Positions 7,789-16,271 of a DNA stretch of 64,000 bases are shown piece by piece. The DNA lies in contig JAUNIB010000001.1 in the NCBI GenBank assembly GCA_030523645.1, positions 1 to 64,000 on the forward strand, written 5' to 3'. Position numbers and translations under genes: made by a program. Source of the stretch: Selenomonadaceae bacterium. GTDB taxonomy: Bacteria; Bacillota; Negativicutes; Selenomonadales; Selenomonadaceae. Below the pieces are notes generated by a model that was not told where the DNA came from, ran no database searches, and saw nothing but the letters and a program-made list of their open reading frames with translations. The number at the start of each line of letters is the position of its first letter. Positions within the stretch are counted from its first letter, which is position 1.

Positions 7789-9417
7789 ATGAATCTCAGT
7801 GAAAATAGAAAGAGTTTCTACATTACTACCCCGATTTATTATCCCAGTGCAAAGCTCCACATCGGCCATGCTTACTGCACTACTATTGCTGACTCTATTG
7901 CCCGCTTTAAGCGCCTTGCCGGCTACGATGTTTTCTTCCTCACCGGCAGTGACGAGCACGGTCAGAAGATTCAGACTGCGGCTGCGGCTGCCGGGGTAAC
8001 TCCAATCGAGTATGTAGACAAGATTGTTGCCGGCTTCCAGAATCTCTGGGAGCGTCTGAATATCTCCAACGATGATTTCATTCGCACCACCGAAGACCGT
8101 CACATGAAGCTGGTGCAGGAGATTTTCCGCCGCATTTACGACAAGGGCGACATTTACCTCGGCGAGTACAAGGGTCTGTACTGCACTCCCTGCGAAAGCT
8201 ACTGGACCGAGCATCAGCTGGACGAGAACGGCTGCTGCCCCGACTGCCACCGCGCTGTACAGGAAGTAACCGAGAAGGCCTACTTCTTCAAGATGTCCAA
8301 GTATGCTGACCGGGTGCTGGAATACATCGAGAACAATCCCGATTTCATCCAGCCGGTTGCCCGCCGCAATGAGATGATTAACTTCATCAAGCAGGGTTTG
8401 GAGGACCTCTGCATTTCCCGTACTTCCTTCGACTGGGGCATTCCTGTTCCCATCGATGAGAAGCATGTAATCTATGTATGGTTTGACGCGCTTTCCAACT
8501 ACCTGACTCCTATCGGATTCATGGATGATCAGGAGAAGTTCAATAAGTACTGGCCGGCGGATATGCACCTTGTAGGCAAGGAAATCGTCCGCTTCCACTC
8601 TATCATCTGGCCCTGCATGCTGCTGGCTCTTGATATGCCGCTGCCGAAGATGGTCTACGGTCACGGCTGGCTGGTTGTTGACGGCGACAAGATGAGCAAG
8701 TCCAAGGGCAATGTGGTTGACCCGAATCTCCTTATCGACGAGTTCGGTGCCGACGCTATCCGCTACTTCCTGCTCCGTGAAATCAATCTCGGTCAGGATG
8801 GCAATTTCTCCCGTGATGCCCTCATCAAGCGCATCAACTCCGACCTTGCCAACGATATCGGCAACCTTCTCCACCGTACCCTCAGCATGGTGACCAAGTA
8901 CCGTGACGGTGTCGTACCGGCAGTGGGAGAGCAGGATGAAATCGGCAAGAGCCTTATCGCTGATGCCGAGAAGACTGTCGCCGACTACGAGAAGAATATG
9001 GAAGCTTACTCCCTGTCCGATACTATTAAGCTGGTCTGGGCTTTCATCGGCCGGGCCAATAAGTATATCGATGAGTCTCAGCCCTGGGTACTGGCCAAGG
9101 ATGAGGCTGACAAGGCAAAGCTGGACACCGTTCTCTACAATCTTGCCGAGAGCCTCCGGGTATCTGCCGTGCTGATTTCTCCCTTCATGCCGCAGACCTC
9201 TCCCCGTATTTGGAGCCAGCTTGGTCTTGACGGCGTAAAGGCATTCGCTGATGTTCAGCTTGATGAAATCAAGAGCTGGGGCGGCTATCCTGCCGGCAAT
9301 CATATCGGTACCGCCGAGCCTATCTTCCCCCGTATCGAGACCGATGAGGAGAAGGCGGCCAAGGCTGAGAAGGCGGCCAAGAAGCAGGCTAAGCAGGCAA
9401 AGAAGAAGCAGCAGTAA
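7789..9417 (+). CDS. metG: methionyl-tRNA synthetase, short form
   Basis: A class I aminoacyl-tRNA synthetase of 542 residues that charges tRNA-Met. The HIGH motif appears in AKLHIGHAYCTT, KMSKS in DKMSKSKGNVVDP, and the zinc-knuckle cysteines in CTPCESYW and CCPDC. Many Firmicute MetGs of about 650 residues end in a Trbp111-like tRNA-binding domain. This one stops after the anticodon-binding helices and carries instead a Lys/Ala-rich tail (EKAAKAEKAAKKQ and on) that could bind RNA by charge. RBS AGGAGG precedes ATG 7789. tatD follows, a common Firmicute arrangement, though here palindromic repeats separate them. Confidence 0.97.
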   Translation: MNLSENRKSFYITTPIYYPSAKLHIGHAYCTTIADSIARFKRLAGYDVFFLTGSDEHGQKIQTAAAAAGVTPIEYVDKIVAGFQNLWERLNISNDDFIRTTEDRHMKLVQEIFRRIYDKGDIYLGEYKGLYCTPCESYWTEHQLDENGCCPDCHRAVQEVTEKAYFFKMSKYADRVLEYIENNPDFIQPVARRNEMINFIKQGLEDLCISRTSFDWGIPVPIDEKHVIYVWFDALSNYLTPIGFMDDQEKFNKYWPADMHLVGKEIVRFHSIIWPCMLLALDMPLPKMVYGHGWLVVDGDKMSKSKGNVVDPNLLIDEFGADAIRYFLLREINLGQDGNFSRDALIKRINSDLANDIGNLLHRTLSMVTKYRDGVVPAVGEQDEIGKSLIADAEKTVADYEKNMEAYSLSDTIKLVWAFIGRANKYIDESQPWVLAKDEADKAKLDTVLYNLAESLRVSAVLISPFMPQTSPRIWSQLGLDGVKAFADVQLDEIKSWGGYPAGNHIGTAEPIFPRIETDEEKAAKAEKAAKKQAKQAKKKQQ

Positions 9418-9464
9418 ACCTCATCCGGCAGCCTATGGCTGCCACCTTCCCCAAAGGGGAAGGT
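9418..9464. repeat. interspersed palindromic repeat, family A
   Basis: Reads ACCTCATCCGGCAGCC, a short loop, GGCTGCC, then ACCTTCCCC/GGGGAAGGT. Two stacked hairpins are evident. It begins right after the metG stop codon and may act as a 3' RNA stabiliser or weak terminator. Confidence 0.85.
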
Positions 9465-9484
9465 CATTAGACGGAGCATGGGTT

Positions 9485-9531
9485 ACCTCATCCGGCTGCC
9501 TGCGGCAGCCACCTTCCCCAGCGGGGAAGGT
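9485..9531. repeat. interspersed palindromic repeat, family A (second copy)
   Basis: Same layout as the copy at 9418, in the same orientation, with compensating changes in the hairpins (GGCTGCC-TGC-GGCAGCC, then ACCTTCCCC/GGGGAAGGT). Paired changes keep the stems, so structure seems to be conserved. Confidence 0.85.
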
Positions 9532-9582
9532 CTAACCCTCTCCTTTGGAGAGGGGGGACCGGCGAAGCCGGTGGGTGAGGTT
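9532..9582. repeat. interspersed palindromic repeat, family B
   Basis: CCCTCTCCTTTGGAGAGGG followed by GGACCGGCGAAGCCGGT and GGGTGAGGTT. The repeat's own GTGAGG (9575-9580) lies 6 nt before the tatD ATG, so the repeat provides the ribosome binding site. Confidence 0.85.
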
Positions 9583-9586
9583 GAAT

Positions 9587-10456
9587 ATGAACACAGTTGC
9601 AAACTGCAATAAATACCGGGAAAAAATAATGGAACTTTTTGAAAATCCCGATACTCTGCCGGTGTTTTCCGGTGGGGACGAGGATATATTTCTGGTAGAT
9701 ACTCACTGTCACATTGACGGCGAGGAGTATGACCACGACCGGGACGGGATGATTGCCCGGGCTGCCCGGGCCGGAGTGAAGCTCATGGTAAACATGGGCG
9801 ACCGGATGGAGTCAAGCCAGCGCAGCGTGAAGCTGGCGGCCCGCTATGAGAATGTCTATACCGGTGTCGGCGTTCACCCGGAGGAAGCATTTCCCTTCAC
9901 TCAGGCAGACGATGACCGTCTGGCGGCATGGACAAAAGAGCCGCGGGTAATCGCCATCGGCGAAATCGGTCTTGACTACTACTGGGAGAAGGACGAGGAC
10001 AAGCGGCAACTTCAGCGGGATATTTTCATCCGTCAGCTGGCTCTCGCCCGTGACCTTGACCTGCCGGTGTGCATTCACGACCGGGATGCCCACGGAGATG
10101 TGCTGAAGATTCTTCAGACCGAAGGACGGCAGAACAGGGGCGTTGTTCACTGCTTCTCAGGCAGTGTGGAGCTGGCCCGGGAGCTGCTGAAGCTGGGCTG
10201 GTATCTTGGCGTTGATGGGCCGATTACCTACAAGAATGCAAAGAAGGGCATTGAGGTCGTCCGGGAAATCCCTCTGGACAGACTGCTGCTGGAGACCGAT
10301 AGCCCATACCTGACACCGCATCCCTATCGGGGACGGCGCAACGAGCCGGGTCTTGTCCGGGTGGTAGCAGAGAAGGTCGCAGAGCTTAGAGAAATGTCCC
10401 TCGCCGACCTGGCGGCCCGGACAACGAAGAATGCAAAAGAAATATACGGATTATAA
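9587..10456 (+). CDS. tatD: TatD family metal-dependent hydrolase
   Basis: A 289-residue TIM-barrel hydrolase with metal ligands in DTHCHID, GEIGLDYYW, CIHDRDAHGD and HCFSGS and the C-terminal ETDSPYLTP. TatD proteins have DNase or 3'-5' exonuclease activity in bacteria; a cytoplasmic role in DNA turnover is likely. ATG 9587 is chosen for its repeat-derived GTGAGG; an alternative ATG at 9629 would remove 14 residues. A further upstream in-frame ATG at 9545 lies inside the repeat and is unlikely. The N-terminal 40 residues before DTHCHID are longer than usual for TatD. Confidence 0.93.
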   Translation: MNTVANCNKYREKIMELFENPDTLPVFSGGDEDIFLVDTHCHIDGEEYDHDRDGMIARAARAGVKLMVNMGDRMESSQRSVKLAARYENVYTGVGVHPEEAFPFTQADDDRLAAWTKEPRVIAIGEIGLDYYWEKDEDKRQLQRDIFIRQLALARDLDLPVCIHDRDAHGDVLKILQTEGRQNRGVVHCFSGSVELARELLKLGWYLGVDGPITYKNAKKGIEVVREIPLDRLLLETDSPYLTPHPYRGRRNEPGLVRVVAEKVAELREMSLADLAARTTKNAKEIYGL

Positions 10457-10495
10457 GAAGGGCTGCTGCATTAAGTAACTGCACCCAGCTCCACG

Positions 10496-10597
10496 GCTCC
10501 CCTTTAGGGGAGCTGTCAGCGAAGCTGACTGAGGGGTAACAGAGAATTTTACCCCTCCGAGCTGCTGCGCAGCCCACCTCCCCTATAGGGGAGGCTT
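10496..10597. repeat. interspersed palindromic repeat, family C (pair)
   Basis: First half: GCTCCCCTTTAGGGGAGC, then GTCAGCGAAGCTGAC and TGAGGGGT. Second half in opposite sense: ACCCCTCCGAGC, GCTGCGCAGC, then CCTCCCCTATAGGGGAGG with a short T-run after it. The two halves form an inverted pair and may also end transcription from tatD. Confidence 0.8.
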
Positions 10598-10654
10598 TTA
10601 CTTCTCAAGGCGGCTGTATTTTGAGACAGCCCTATATCTAAACGGAGAACTCTC

Positions 10655-11842
10655 GTGATAAGCGTTACAAAACTTCTTTTTCAGGACGATTATGATGGCG
10701 ACAGGCTCCGCTATGTCCACGGCGCTCATGCCATGAAGCATGGGGCGGCCCCCGGTATCGGGCCGGTGGTGGTCTGGAACAGTACCCGCACCTGCAATCT
10801 AAGCTGCCGTCATTGCTACATGGAGGCGGACAGTGCCTGTCATCAGGGGGAGCTGTCCACCGATGAGGCCAAGCGCTTCATTGATGATTTAGCAGCCTAC
10901 CGCGTACCGGCACTGCTTTTCTCCGGCGGCGAGCCGCTTATGCGGAAGGATTTCTTCGAGCTGGCGGAGTACGCCGGGGCTAGGGGAGTCCGTCCTACGC
11001 TCTCAACAAACGGAACACTGATAACCCCGGAGATAGCTCAGCGGATAAAGGGCATCGGCGTGACCTATGTGGGAATATCCCTCGACGGTCTCGAGGATGT
11101 AAATGACAGCTTCCGCGGCAAGGCCGGTGCCTACGAGCGAGCCATGGCAGGAATAAGAAACTGCGTCGCCGTAGGTCAGCGGGTGGGGCTGAGATTTACC
11201 ATCAACAGCCACAATATAGCTGAGCTGGATAATATTTTTGATTTCATCGAGCGGGAAGAGATAAACCGGGTCTGCTTCTATCATCTGGTTTATTCCGGCC
11301 GGGGAGCAGGCATGACTGCCGAGGATGTGACCCCGGCGGAGTCGCGGCGGGCGATGGACACCATTATTGCCCGGACGAAAGATTTTGCCGAGCGCGGTCT
11401 GAAGAAGGAAATCCTCACGGTGGACAACCACTGTGACGGTGTCTATATGTATCTGAAGGCTTTGGCCGAGGGCGATGAGGCTCTGGCAAAGCAGATAAAA
11501 GACTTCATCGGGACAAACGGCGGCAATCGCTCCGGTATTGCCTTCGGTGAGGTTGACCCGGAGGGTTTTGTTCACCCCGACCAGTTTACCCGGCACATTA
11601 CCTTCGGCAATGTGAAGGAGAAGCCTTTCGGGGAAATCTGGCAGGACACGGAGAACAATGAAATCCTCGCCGGGCTGAAGGACAGAAAGCCGCTGCTCAC
11701 CGGCCGCTGCAGTACCTGCAAATTCCTCGGAGCCTGCAACGGAAACTTCCGGGCAAGAGCCGAGGCCATCCACGGCAGCTTCTGGGCCAGTGACCCGGCC
11801 TGCTATCTGACTGACGAAGAAATACAAAAGGGCTTTGTATGA
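10655..11842 (+). CDS. radical SAM protein, NirJ1/AhbC-like
   Basis: 395 residues. The radical-SAM cluster motif CNLSCRHCY is near residue 47 and the SAM-binding FSGGEPL follows. A C-terminal cysteine set (CSTCKFLGAC, then C near the end) fits an auxiliary FeS cluster of the SPASM/twitch type. The short lead segment before VVVWNSTRTCN matches NirJ1/AhbC proteins, which act on didecarboxysiroheme in siroheme-dependent haem synthesis. The gene is followed with a 4-nt overlap by a NirJ2/AhbD-like gene, the pair seen in Clostridia and Negativicutes. Start GTG 10655 has GGAGAA 5 nt upstream. The exact reaction is inferred. Confidence 0.85.
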   Translation: MISVTKLLFQDDYDGDRLRYVHGAHAMKHGAAPGIGPVVVWNSTRTCNLSCRHCYMEADSACHQGELSTDEAKRFIDDLAAYRVPALLFSGGEPLMRKDFFELAEYAGARGVRPTLSTNGTLITPEIAQRIKGIGVTYVGISLDGLEDVNDSFRGKAGAYERAMAGIRNCVAVGQRVGLRFTINSHNIAELDNIFDFIEREEINRVCFYHLVYSGRGAGMTAEDVTPAESRRAMDTIIARTKDFAERGLKKEILTVDNHCDGVYMYLKALAEGDEALAKQIKDFIGTNGGNRSGIAFGEVDPEGFVHPDQFTRHITFGNVKEKPFGEIWQDTENNEILAGLKDRKPLLTGRCSTCKFLGACNGNFRARAEAIHGSFWASDPACYLTDEEIQKGFV

Positions 11843-12825
11843 TAGTATCGTGGAACACTACCAATGCCTGCAACCTCAAATGCGCTCACTGTTATCGTGA
11901 TGCGGGGGTGAAGGCGGCGGAGGAACTGAATACCGCCGAGGCGAAAGCTCTCCTTGAAGGGATTGCCCGGGCCGGATTCAAGATAATGATATTCTCCGGC
12001 GGTGAGCCGTTGCTCCGGCCGGATATTACCGAGCTGGTGGCATACGCCACCGGACTGGGACTCATAGCGGTCTTTGGCACCAACGGCACCCTGATTACCC
12101 GGGAAAAAGCAATGGAGCTGAAGGCGGCCGGGGCAAAGGGCATGGGGATTTCTCTCGACTCCCTTGACCCGGAAAAGCACGACCGGCTCAGAGGTGAGAC
12201 CGGTGCGTGGCAGCAGGCGGTAGAGGGCATGAAGAACTGCCGGGAGGCAGGGCTGCCCTTCCAGATACACACCACGGTGATGGGGTGGAACGAGGCCGAG
12301 CTGGAAGCCATGACGGACTTCGCCGTTGAGATTGGTGCCAGGGCTCATCACTTCTTCTTCCTTGTGCCTACCGGCCGGGGAGCGGACATCGGGGACAGCG
12401 TGCTGACCCCGGAGCAGCACGAGGCTGTTCTCGCCCGGATTATGAAGAAGCAGCAGACGGTGGATATCGAGCTGAAGCCTACCTGCGCTCCCCAGTTTAT
12501 CCGCATTGCGGCGGAGCTGGGTGTGAAGACGAGATTTCGCAGAGGCTGTCTGGCGGGACTGGCCTATGCCATCATCAGCCCCAAGGGACTGGTGCAGCCC
12601 TGCGCTTATCTGCCCATGTATCTGGGAGATGTCCATGAGAGGCCCTTCGATGAGATATGGCGGGACAGCGAGGTGCTGAAGAAGCTGCGGACGCTGGAAT
12701 ACAGCGGAAGCTGCGGTCAGTGCAGATTTCGGCATGGCTGCGGCGGCTGTCGGGCAAGGGCAGCCGTATACGCCGACGGTGACTACATGGCGGCCGACCC
12801 GTGGTGCCGCCTGAATGAAAGCTGA
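11839..12825 (+). CDS. radical SAM protein, NirJ2/AhbD-like
   Basis: 328 residues. CNLKCAHCY near residue 11 ligates the radical-SAM cluster, with FSGGEPLLRPD after it. The tail CGQCRFRHGCGGC with a final C near the end suggests a second FeS cluster. AhbD-type enzymes oxidatively decarboxylate Fe-coproporphyrin III to haem b, and NirJ2 is the related Firmicute family. ATG 11839 overlaps the stop of the preceding gene (ATGA), so both are translated together. No other tetrapyrrole genes lie nearby. Confidence 0.85.
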   Translation: MIVSWNTTNACNLKCAHCYRDAGVKAAEELNTAEAKALLEGIARAGFKIMIFSGGEPLLRPDITELVAYATGLGLIAVFGTNGTLITREKAMELKAAGAKGMGISLDSLDPEKHDRLRGETGAWQQAVEGMKNCREAGLPFQIHTTVMGWNEAELEAMTDFAVEIGARAHHFFFLVPTGRGADIGDSVLTPEQHEAVLARIMKKQQTVDIELKPTCAPQFIRIAAELGVKTRFRRGCLAGLAYAIISPKGLVQPCAYLPMYLGDVHERPFDEIWRDSEVLKKLRTLEYSGSCGQCRFRHGCGGCRARAAVYADGDYMAADPWCRLNES

Positions 12826-12890
12826 TATAAAAAGAGAAACCATTTGATGCATAATTACACAGGCAAATGATTTAAGATTGGAGCAAGACA

Positions 12891-13712
12891 ATGATCAAGA
12901 TGATTTTTACCGACATGGATGGTACCCTGCTGGATGACAACGGCAATCTCCCTCCTGACTTTGATGCTACCATGGCTCGTCTGAAGGAGCGGGGCTGCCG
13001 CTTCTGCCCGGCCAGCGGAAGGCAGTATACTGCGCTGGTAAGTCACATGATGGACTATTTCGATGATTTTGCCTTTATCTCCGAGAACGGCACCTGTGCC
13101 TTCTTCCGGGGGGAGGAGCTTTTCTCCTATCCGATTCCCGGTGAGCTGGTTCGTCAGGTTGCCCGCTTTGCCGATGAGCTTCCGGGGGCATATCCTGTCC
13201 TTTGCGCTCCCACGGTAGCCTATGTCACCGAGAAGTGGCGTCCATATACCGCCGCCATGGACAAATTCTTCACCCATCACGAATTTGTCGATGACCTTGA
13301 GCAGGTGGCAGACGACCCGGAGAAGTACGGCCACATCGTAAAGATTGCTACCTCCGTCGCTGCCGGCGGTACTACCCTTGAGCTTACCTACCCGGCACTT
13401 CGTGATAAGTTTGAGCCGGAGCTGCAGGTCATTCACAGCTCCGACTTCTGGACCGACATTCAGATGCCTGGCTTCAACAAGGGCAAGGCCGCTATCCGCA
13501 TGGCGGAGAAGTTCGGCATCAAGGCTGAGGAGTGTGCGGCCTTCGGTGACTTCATGAACGACTTCGAGATGGTCAGAGATGTGGGCATGGGCGTAGCGGT
13601 AGAGAATGCCTATGTAGGGCTGAAAGAGGTCGCTGACTACATATCCCCGCCCAACTACGAGTACGGCGTAACAAAGACCATAAACAAATGGCTGGACGAG
13701 GGACTTATCTGA
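12891..13712 (+). CDS. HAD superfamily Cof-type phosphatase
   Basis: A 273-residue class IIB HAD hydrolase. Motif I is DMDGTLLDD with the nucleophile Asp and acid Asp; motif II lies in CPASGRQY; the motif III Lys is near FNKGKA; motif IV is FGDFMNDFEM. Cof-type enzymes dephosphorylate sugar phosphates or flavin-related compounds; the substrate cannot be told. GGAG precedes ATG 12891. A strong terminator follows, so it ends its transcription unit. Confidence 0.93.
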   Translation: MIKMIFTDMDGTLLDDNGNLPPDFDATMARLKERGCRFCPASGRQYTALVSHMMDYFDDFAFISENGTCAFFRGEELFSYPIPGELVRQVARFADELPGAYPVLCAPTVAYVTEKWRPYTAAMDKFFTHHEFVDDLEQVADDPEKYGHIVKIATSVAAGGTTLELTYPALRDKFEPELQVIHSSDFWTDIQMPGFNKGKAAIRMAEKFGIKAEECAAFGDFMNDFEMVRDVGMGVAVENAYVGLKEVADYISPPNYEYGVTKTINKWLDEGLI

Positions 13713-13741
13713 GCAGGCGTTAACAGCAGTAAATAATAGAG

Positions 13742-13782
13742 AAAGACCACTGTGCAGGACTTGTGCAGTGGTCTTTGTTGTT
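13742..13782 (+). terminator. intrinsic terminator after HAD gene
   Basis: AAAGACCACTG (13742-13752) pairs perfectly with CAGTGGTCTTT (13766-13776), followed by a T-rich stretch. Confidence 0.85.
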
Positions 13783-13789
13783 TTATAAT
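13761..13789 (+). promoter_or_regulatory. candidate promoter of the ArsR gene
   Basis: -35 TTGTGC (13761-13766) and -10 TATAAT (13784-13789) with 17 nt between; the -35 lies inside the preceding terminator hairpin. Just downstream (13799-13816) stand two direct copies of ATATGARC, like half-sites of ArsR/SmtB operators, which suggests autoregulation. Confidence 0.5.
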
Positions 13790-13846
13790 GTAAGCAGATA
13801 TATGAGCAATATGAACAAATAAACAAATGAGAGAGCGAGGTAAATC

Positions 13847-14371
13847 ATGCTCCATTTGAAAATTGAAAGCCCTGAGATGGGCAGCCATTTGACCGCGAAA
13901 GGCGGACGAATCCGGGCCAAGCACGCAGAGAAGTTTGCTGAGATGGAACGAAAGGCGAGAGAAGAAGCCGAAGCACAGGGACTCGAGCTGGATGACGATG
14001 TTCCCGTACCGGTCACTGCCTCGGCGAAGCCAAGACAGGCAGCACCTTGCGTTGCCGACGCAGATTTGGCCGCAGAGCTTTCCTCTATGGATGATGCCGT
14101 GGGCAGCACTCTGTCCGACCTGTTCAAGATGCTGGGTGATACCACCCGCATAAAGCTGCTGGGCAAAATTGCCGCCGGTGAGATGCGGGTAGGGGATATT
14201 GCCGATGCACTGGGCATGCAGCCATCGGCTATCAGCCACCAGCTCCGGGTTCTCCGGGCAGCCAGGGTTGTCACCTGCCGCCGTGAGGGCAAGGAGGCCT
14301 GGTACTCCCTTGACGATGACCATGTTGTGAAACTGATGCGTCTCGGCCTCGAACATGTTCGCCACGGCTGA
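13847..14371 (+). CDS. ArsR/SmtB family regulator with N-terminal extension
   Basis: 174 residues, about 75 more than typical members. The C-terminal winged helix runs from LSDLFKMLGDTTRIKLL through the recognition helix MQPSAISHQLRVLRAA to the wing. The last helix reads DDHVVKLMRLGLEHVRH, which keeps the D-x-H...H-xx-H spacing of the alpha-5 zinc site in SmtB/CzrA. The alpha-3 cysteines of ArsR/CadC are absent (EMRVGDI). A zinc- or cobalt-responsive repressor is therefore likely. The first 85 residues are charged, probably partly helical, and unlike anything I know. No metal transporter gene is adjacent. GAGGT precedes ATG 13847. Confidence 0.88.
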   Translation: MLHLKIESPEMGSHLTAKGGRIRAKHAEKFAEMERKAREEAEAQGLELDDDVPVPVTASAKPRQAAPCVADADLAAELSSMDDAVGSTLSDLFKMLGDTTRIKLLGKIAAGEMRVGDIADALGMQPSAISHQLRVLRAARVVTCRREGKEAWYSLDDDHVVKLMRLGLEHVRHG

Positions 14372-14385
14372 CGGCGGGTATTGAT

Positions 14386-15141
14386 ATGAGAAAAATGAGG
14401 AAATTCTTGGCTCTTTTGACGGCAGTGTGCTTTCTGCTGCTGCCGGGAGCTGTCTCCTCTGCGGCACCGTCTCCGATGGATAAGCCGGCCAAGGTGCCGG
14501 CGGACGGAAAGCCTTCTGCGGCGAAGACAGCACCGAAGCCCGAGCCTGCCGTAAGCAGAGGGCAGCCGAAGCCCGTCACAAAACCGGCCCCGGCGCAGCC
14601 GCCGGCGGCGAAGCCCCCTGCGGCAAAGCCTGCCAAGCCCAAGAAGGCACCGAAAAAAGCGAAGAAGACGAAGCCTGCCAAGCAGGATAAGAAGACCGGG
14701 AAGACAGACAGCAAAAAAACCGGCAGCATAAAGATTGCCTGCAAGGAAACGGCACCTTTCTTCCCGGAAAAGAAGGTAGATGCCCTCATAAAGACCGCCA
14801 AGAGCTATATGGGCGTGAAGTATGTGTACGGCGGAGCCGACCCAAAGGGCTTTGACTGCTCCGGCTACATCATGTACATCTTCAAGAAGCACGGTGCCTC
14901 GGTCCCCCGGACGGCTGACGACCAGTACGATGTTGGCAGGAAGGTAGCCGATGGCAAGAGCCTTGTGAAGGGCGACCTTGTATTCTTCTCCGAGGACCGG
15001 CGGGAGATAACCCATGTGGGGCTTTATCTCGGCAACGGGAGCTTTATCCATGCTTCCTCCTCCAAGGGAATCAGGATAGACAGCCTTTCCAACGATTACT
15101 GGAAACCTCGCTATGCCGGGGCAAAGCATTTGATAAAATAA
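14386..15141 (+). CDS. secreted NlpC/P60 peptidoglycan hydrolase
   Basis: 251 residues. A signal peptide (MRKMRKF then LALLTAVCFLLLPGAVSSAA) is followed by a roughly 100-residue linker almost wholly of Pro, Ala and Lys, then an NlpC/P60 catalytic domain. The cysteine is in GFDCSGYIMY and the histidines in HVGLYLG and FIHASS. Such enzymes cut D-Glu-diamino acid bonds of peptidoglycan stems. The basic linker could span or bind anionic cell wall. It follows the ArsR gene by 14 nt and precedes a permease by 8 nt, so all three may be one operon. Confidence 0.93.
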   Translation: MRKMRKFLALLTAVCFLLLPGAVSSAAPSPMDKPAKVPADGKPSAAKTAPKPEPAVSRGQPKPVTKPAPAQPPAAKPPAAKPAKPKKAPKKAKKTKPAKQDKKTGKTDSKKTGSIKIACKETAPFFPEKKVDALIKTAKSYMGVKYVYGGADPKGFDCSGYIMYIFKKHGASVPRTADDQYDVGRKVADGKSLVKGDLVFFSEDRREITHVGLYLGNGSFIHASSSKGIRIDSLSNDYWKPRYAGAKHLIK

Positions 15142-15149
15142 CTGACTCA

Positions 15150-16271
15150 ATGATGGACAAAATAAAATCATTCGTAAAACAGGAGGCCGTTCTCTGCTTA
15201 GCAATCCTGCTGGCGGCGGCTTCTTCCTTTTGGCAGACTCCGAAGCCGGAGTACATCGACTTCGGGGTGCTGAGCATTCTCCTTTCCCTTATGCTGGTGG
15301 TGGCCGGACTGAAATCAATTCGGTTTCTGGACTGGCTGGCTGTGCTGCTGCTGAACCGCTGCCGCAGCGGTCGTCAGGTGACGGCGGCGCTTCTGACAGT
15401 CACCTACATTTCCTCCATGTTTGTCACCAACGATGTGGCGCTCATTACCTTCGTTCCCTTGGCGCTCGTCATCGGGCGAACCATAAAAATGGACATGAGC
15501 CGGACTGTCATCCTGCAGACGCTGGCCGCCAATCTTGGCAGTATGGCTACTCCGCCGGGGAATCCGCAGAATCTTTTCCTCTATGCCTTCTTCAATTACG
15601 ATGTGGCCGGATTTTTCCGGGCGATGCTGCCCTCCACTCTGCTGGCAATCGTGTTCCTGCTGGTGCTGACCTTCGTTACGAAGAACAAGCCCTTGGAGCT
15701 GACCCTGCCGGAGCCGGAGCAGCCGGAGCAGGGGAAAACGCTGATTTATCTGGCCCTGCTGCTGCTGAACATCGGGGCGGTTGTTCACTTTGTGGACAAA
15801 TATCTGGCCCTTGCGGTGACGGTGCTGTTCTTTGCCGCCCGGGAGCGCAGACTGCTCCGGGTGGTGGACTACAGCCTGCTGATAACCTTTGTGGGCTTTT
15901 TCATCTTCATCGGCAATATCAGCCATACGGATATTGTGGAGCTGATACGGACTGGGCTGCTGTCGACTCCCGGCGGAACATATCTGGCCGGACTGGGACT
16001 CAGTCAGGTTGTAAGCAATGTGCCGGCGGCCATGCTGCTGGCGGGACTCACCAATCCGATGAATGCCGATGCCCTGCTGGTGGGAGTCAATGTAGGCGGC
16101 ATGGGAACCCTCATCGCCTCCATGGCCAGTGTCATATCCTTCAAGCTCTTTGTGCTGGAGTACCCGGCTCAGGCAGGCGCCTATATGCGGATGTTCACCT
16201 ACTACAATGTTATCGGCTTGGCGGTAATCGGTGCCTTGACATATTATTTACAAATTTTTCCGTCCTTCTAG
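15150..16271 (+). CDS. SLC13/ArsB-like anion permease
   Basis: 373 residues with about ten membrane segments. It contains the inverted-repeat signatures of the ion transporter superfamily: FVTNDVALITFVPLAL and GNPQNLF in the first half, VVSNVPAAMLLAGL in the second. These mark CitT/ArsB/NhaD-like carriers for dicarboxylates, arsenite or sodium. The neighbouring ArsR-type regulator makes an arsenic link tempting, but that regulator lacks arsenic-site cysteines. No good ribosome binding site is seen before ATG 15150 (ATG 15153 is equally possible), so coupling to the NlpC gene is likely. Confidence 0.85.
   Translation: MMDKIKSFVKQEAVLCLAILLAAASSFWQTPKPEYIDFGVLSILLSLMLVVAGLKSIRFLDWLAVLLLNRCRSGRQVTAALLTVTYISSMFVTNDVALITFVPLALVIGRTIKMDMSRTVILQTLAANLGSMATPPGNPQNLFLYAFFNYDVAGFFRAMLPSTLLAIVFLLVLTFVTKNKPLELTLPEPEQPEQGKTLIYLALLLLNIGAVVHFVDKYLALAVTVLFFAARERRLLRVVDYSLLITFVGFFIFIGNISHTDIVELIRTGLLSTPGGTYLAGLGLSQVVSNVPAAMLLAGLTNPMNADALLVGVNVGGMGTLIASMASVISFKLFVLEYPAQAGAYMRMFTYYNVIGLAVIGALTYYLQIFPSF

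Noticed and set aside
6751-9303. 850-codon open frame on the minus strand
   Set aside because: It lies wholly antisense to rsmI and metG, whose families are certain; it arises from the strong third-base GC bias.
13783-15204. 473-codon minus-strand frame
   Set aside because: Antisense to the ArsR and NlpC/P60 genes; low-complexity translation (Arg/Leu/Gly) from the opposite side of the Pro/Ala/Lys linker.
15150-16271. Arsenite efflux operon with the ArsR gene
   Set aside because: The regulator lacks arsenic-binding cysteines and an NlpC/P60 gene separates the two; only a general anion permease call is safe.
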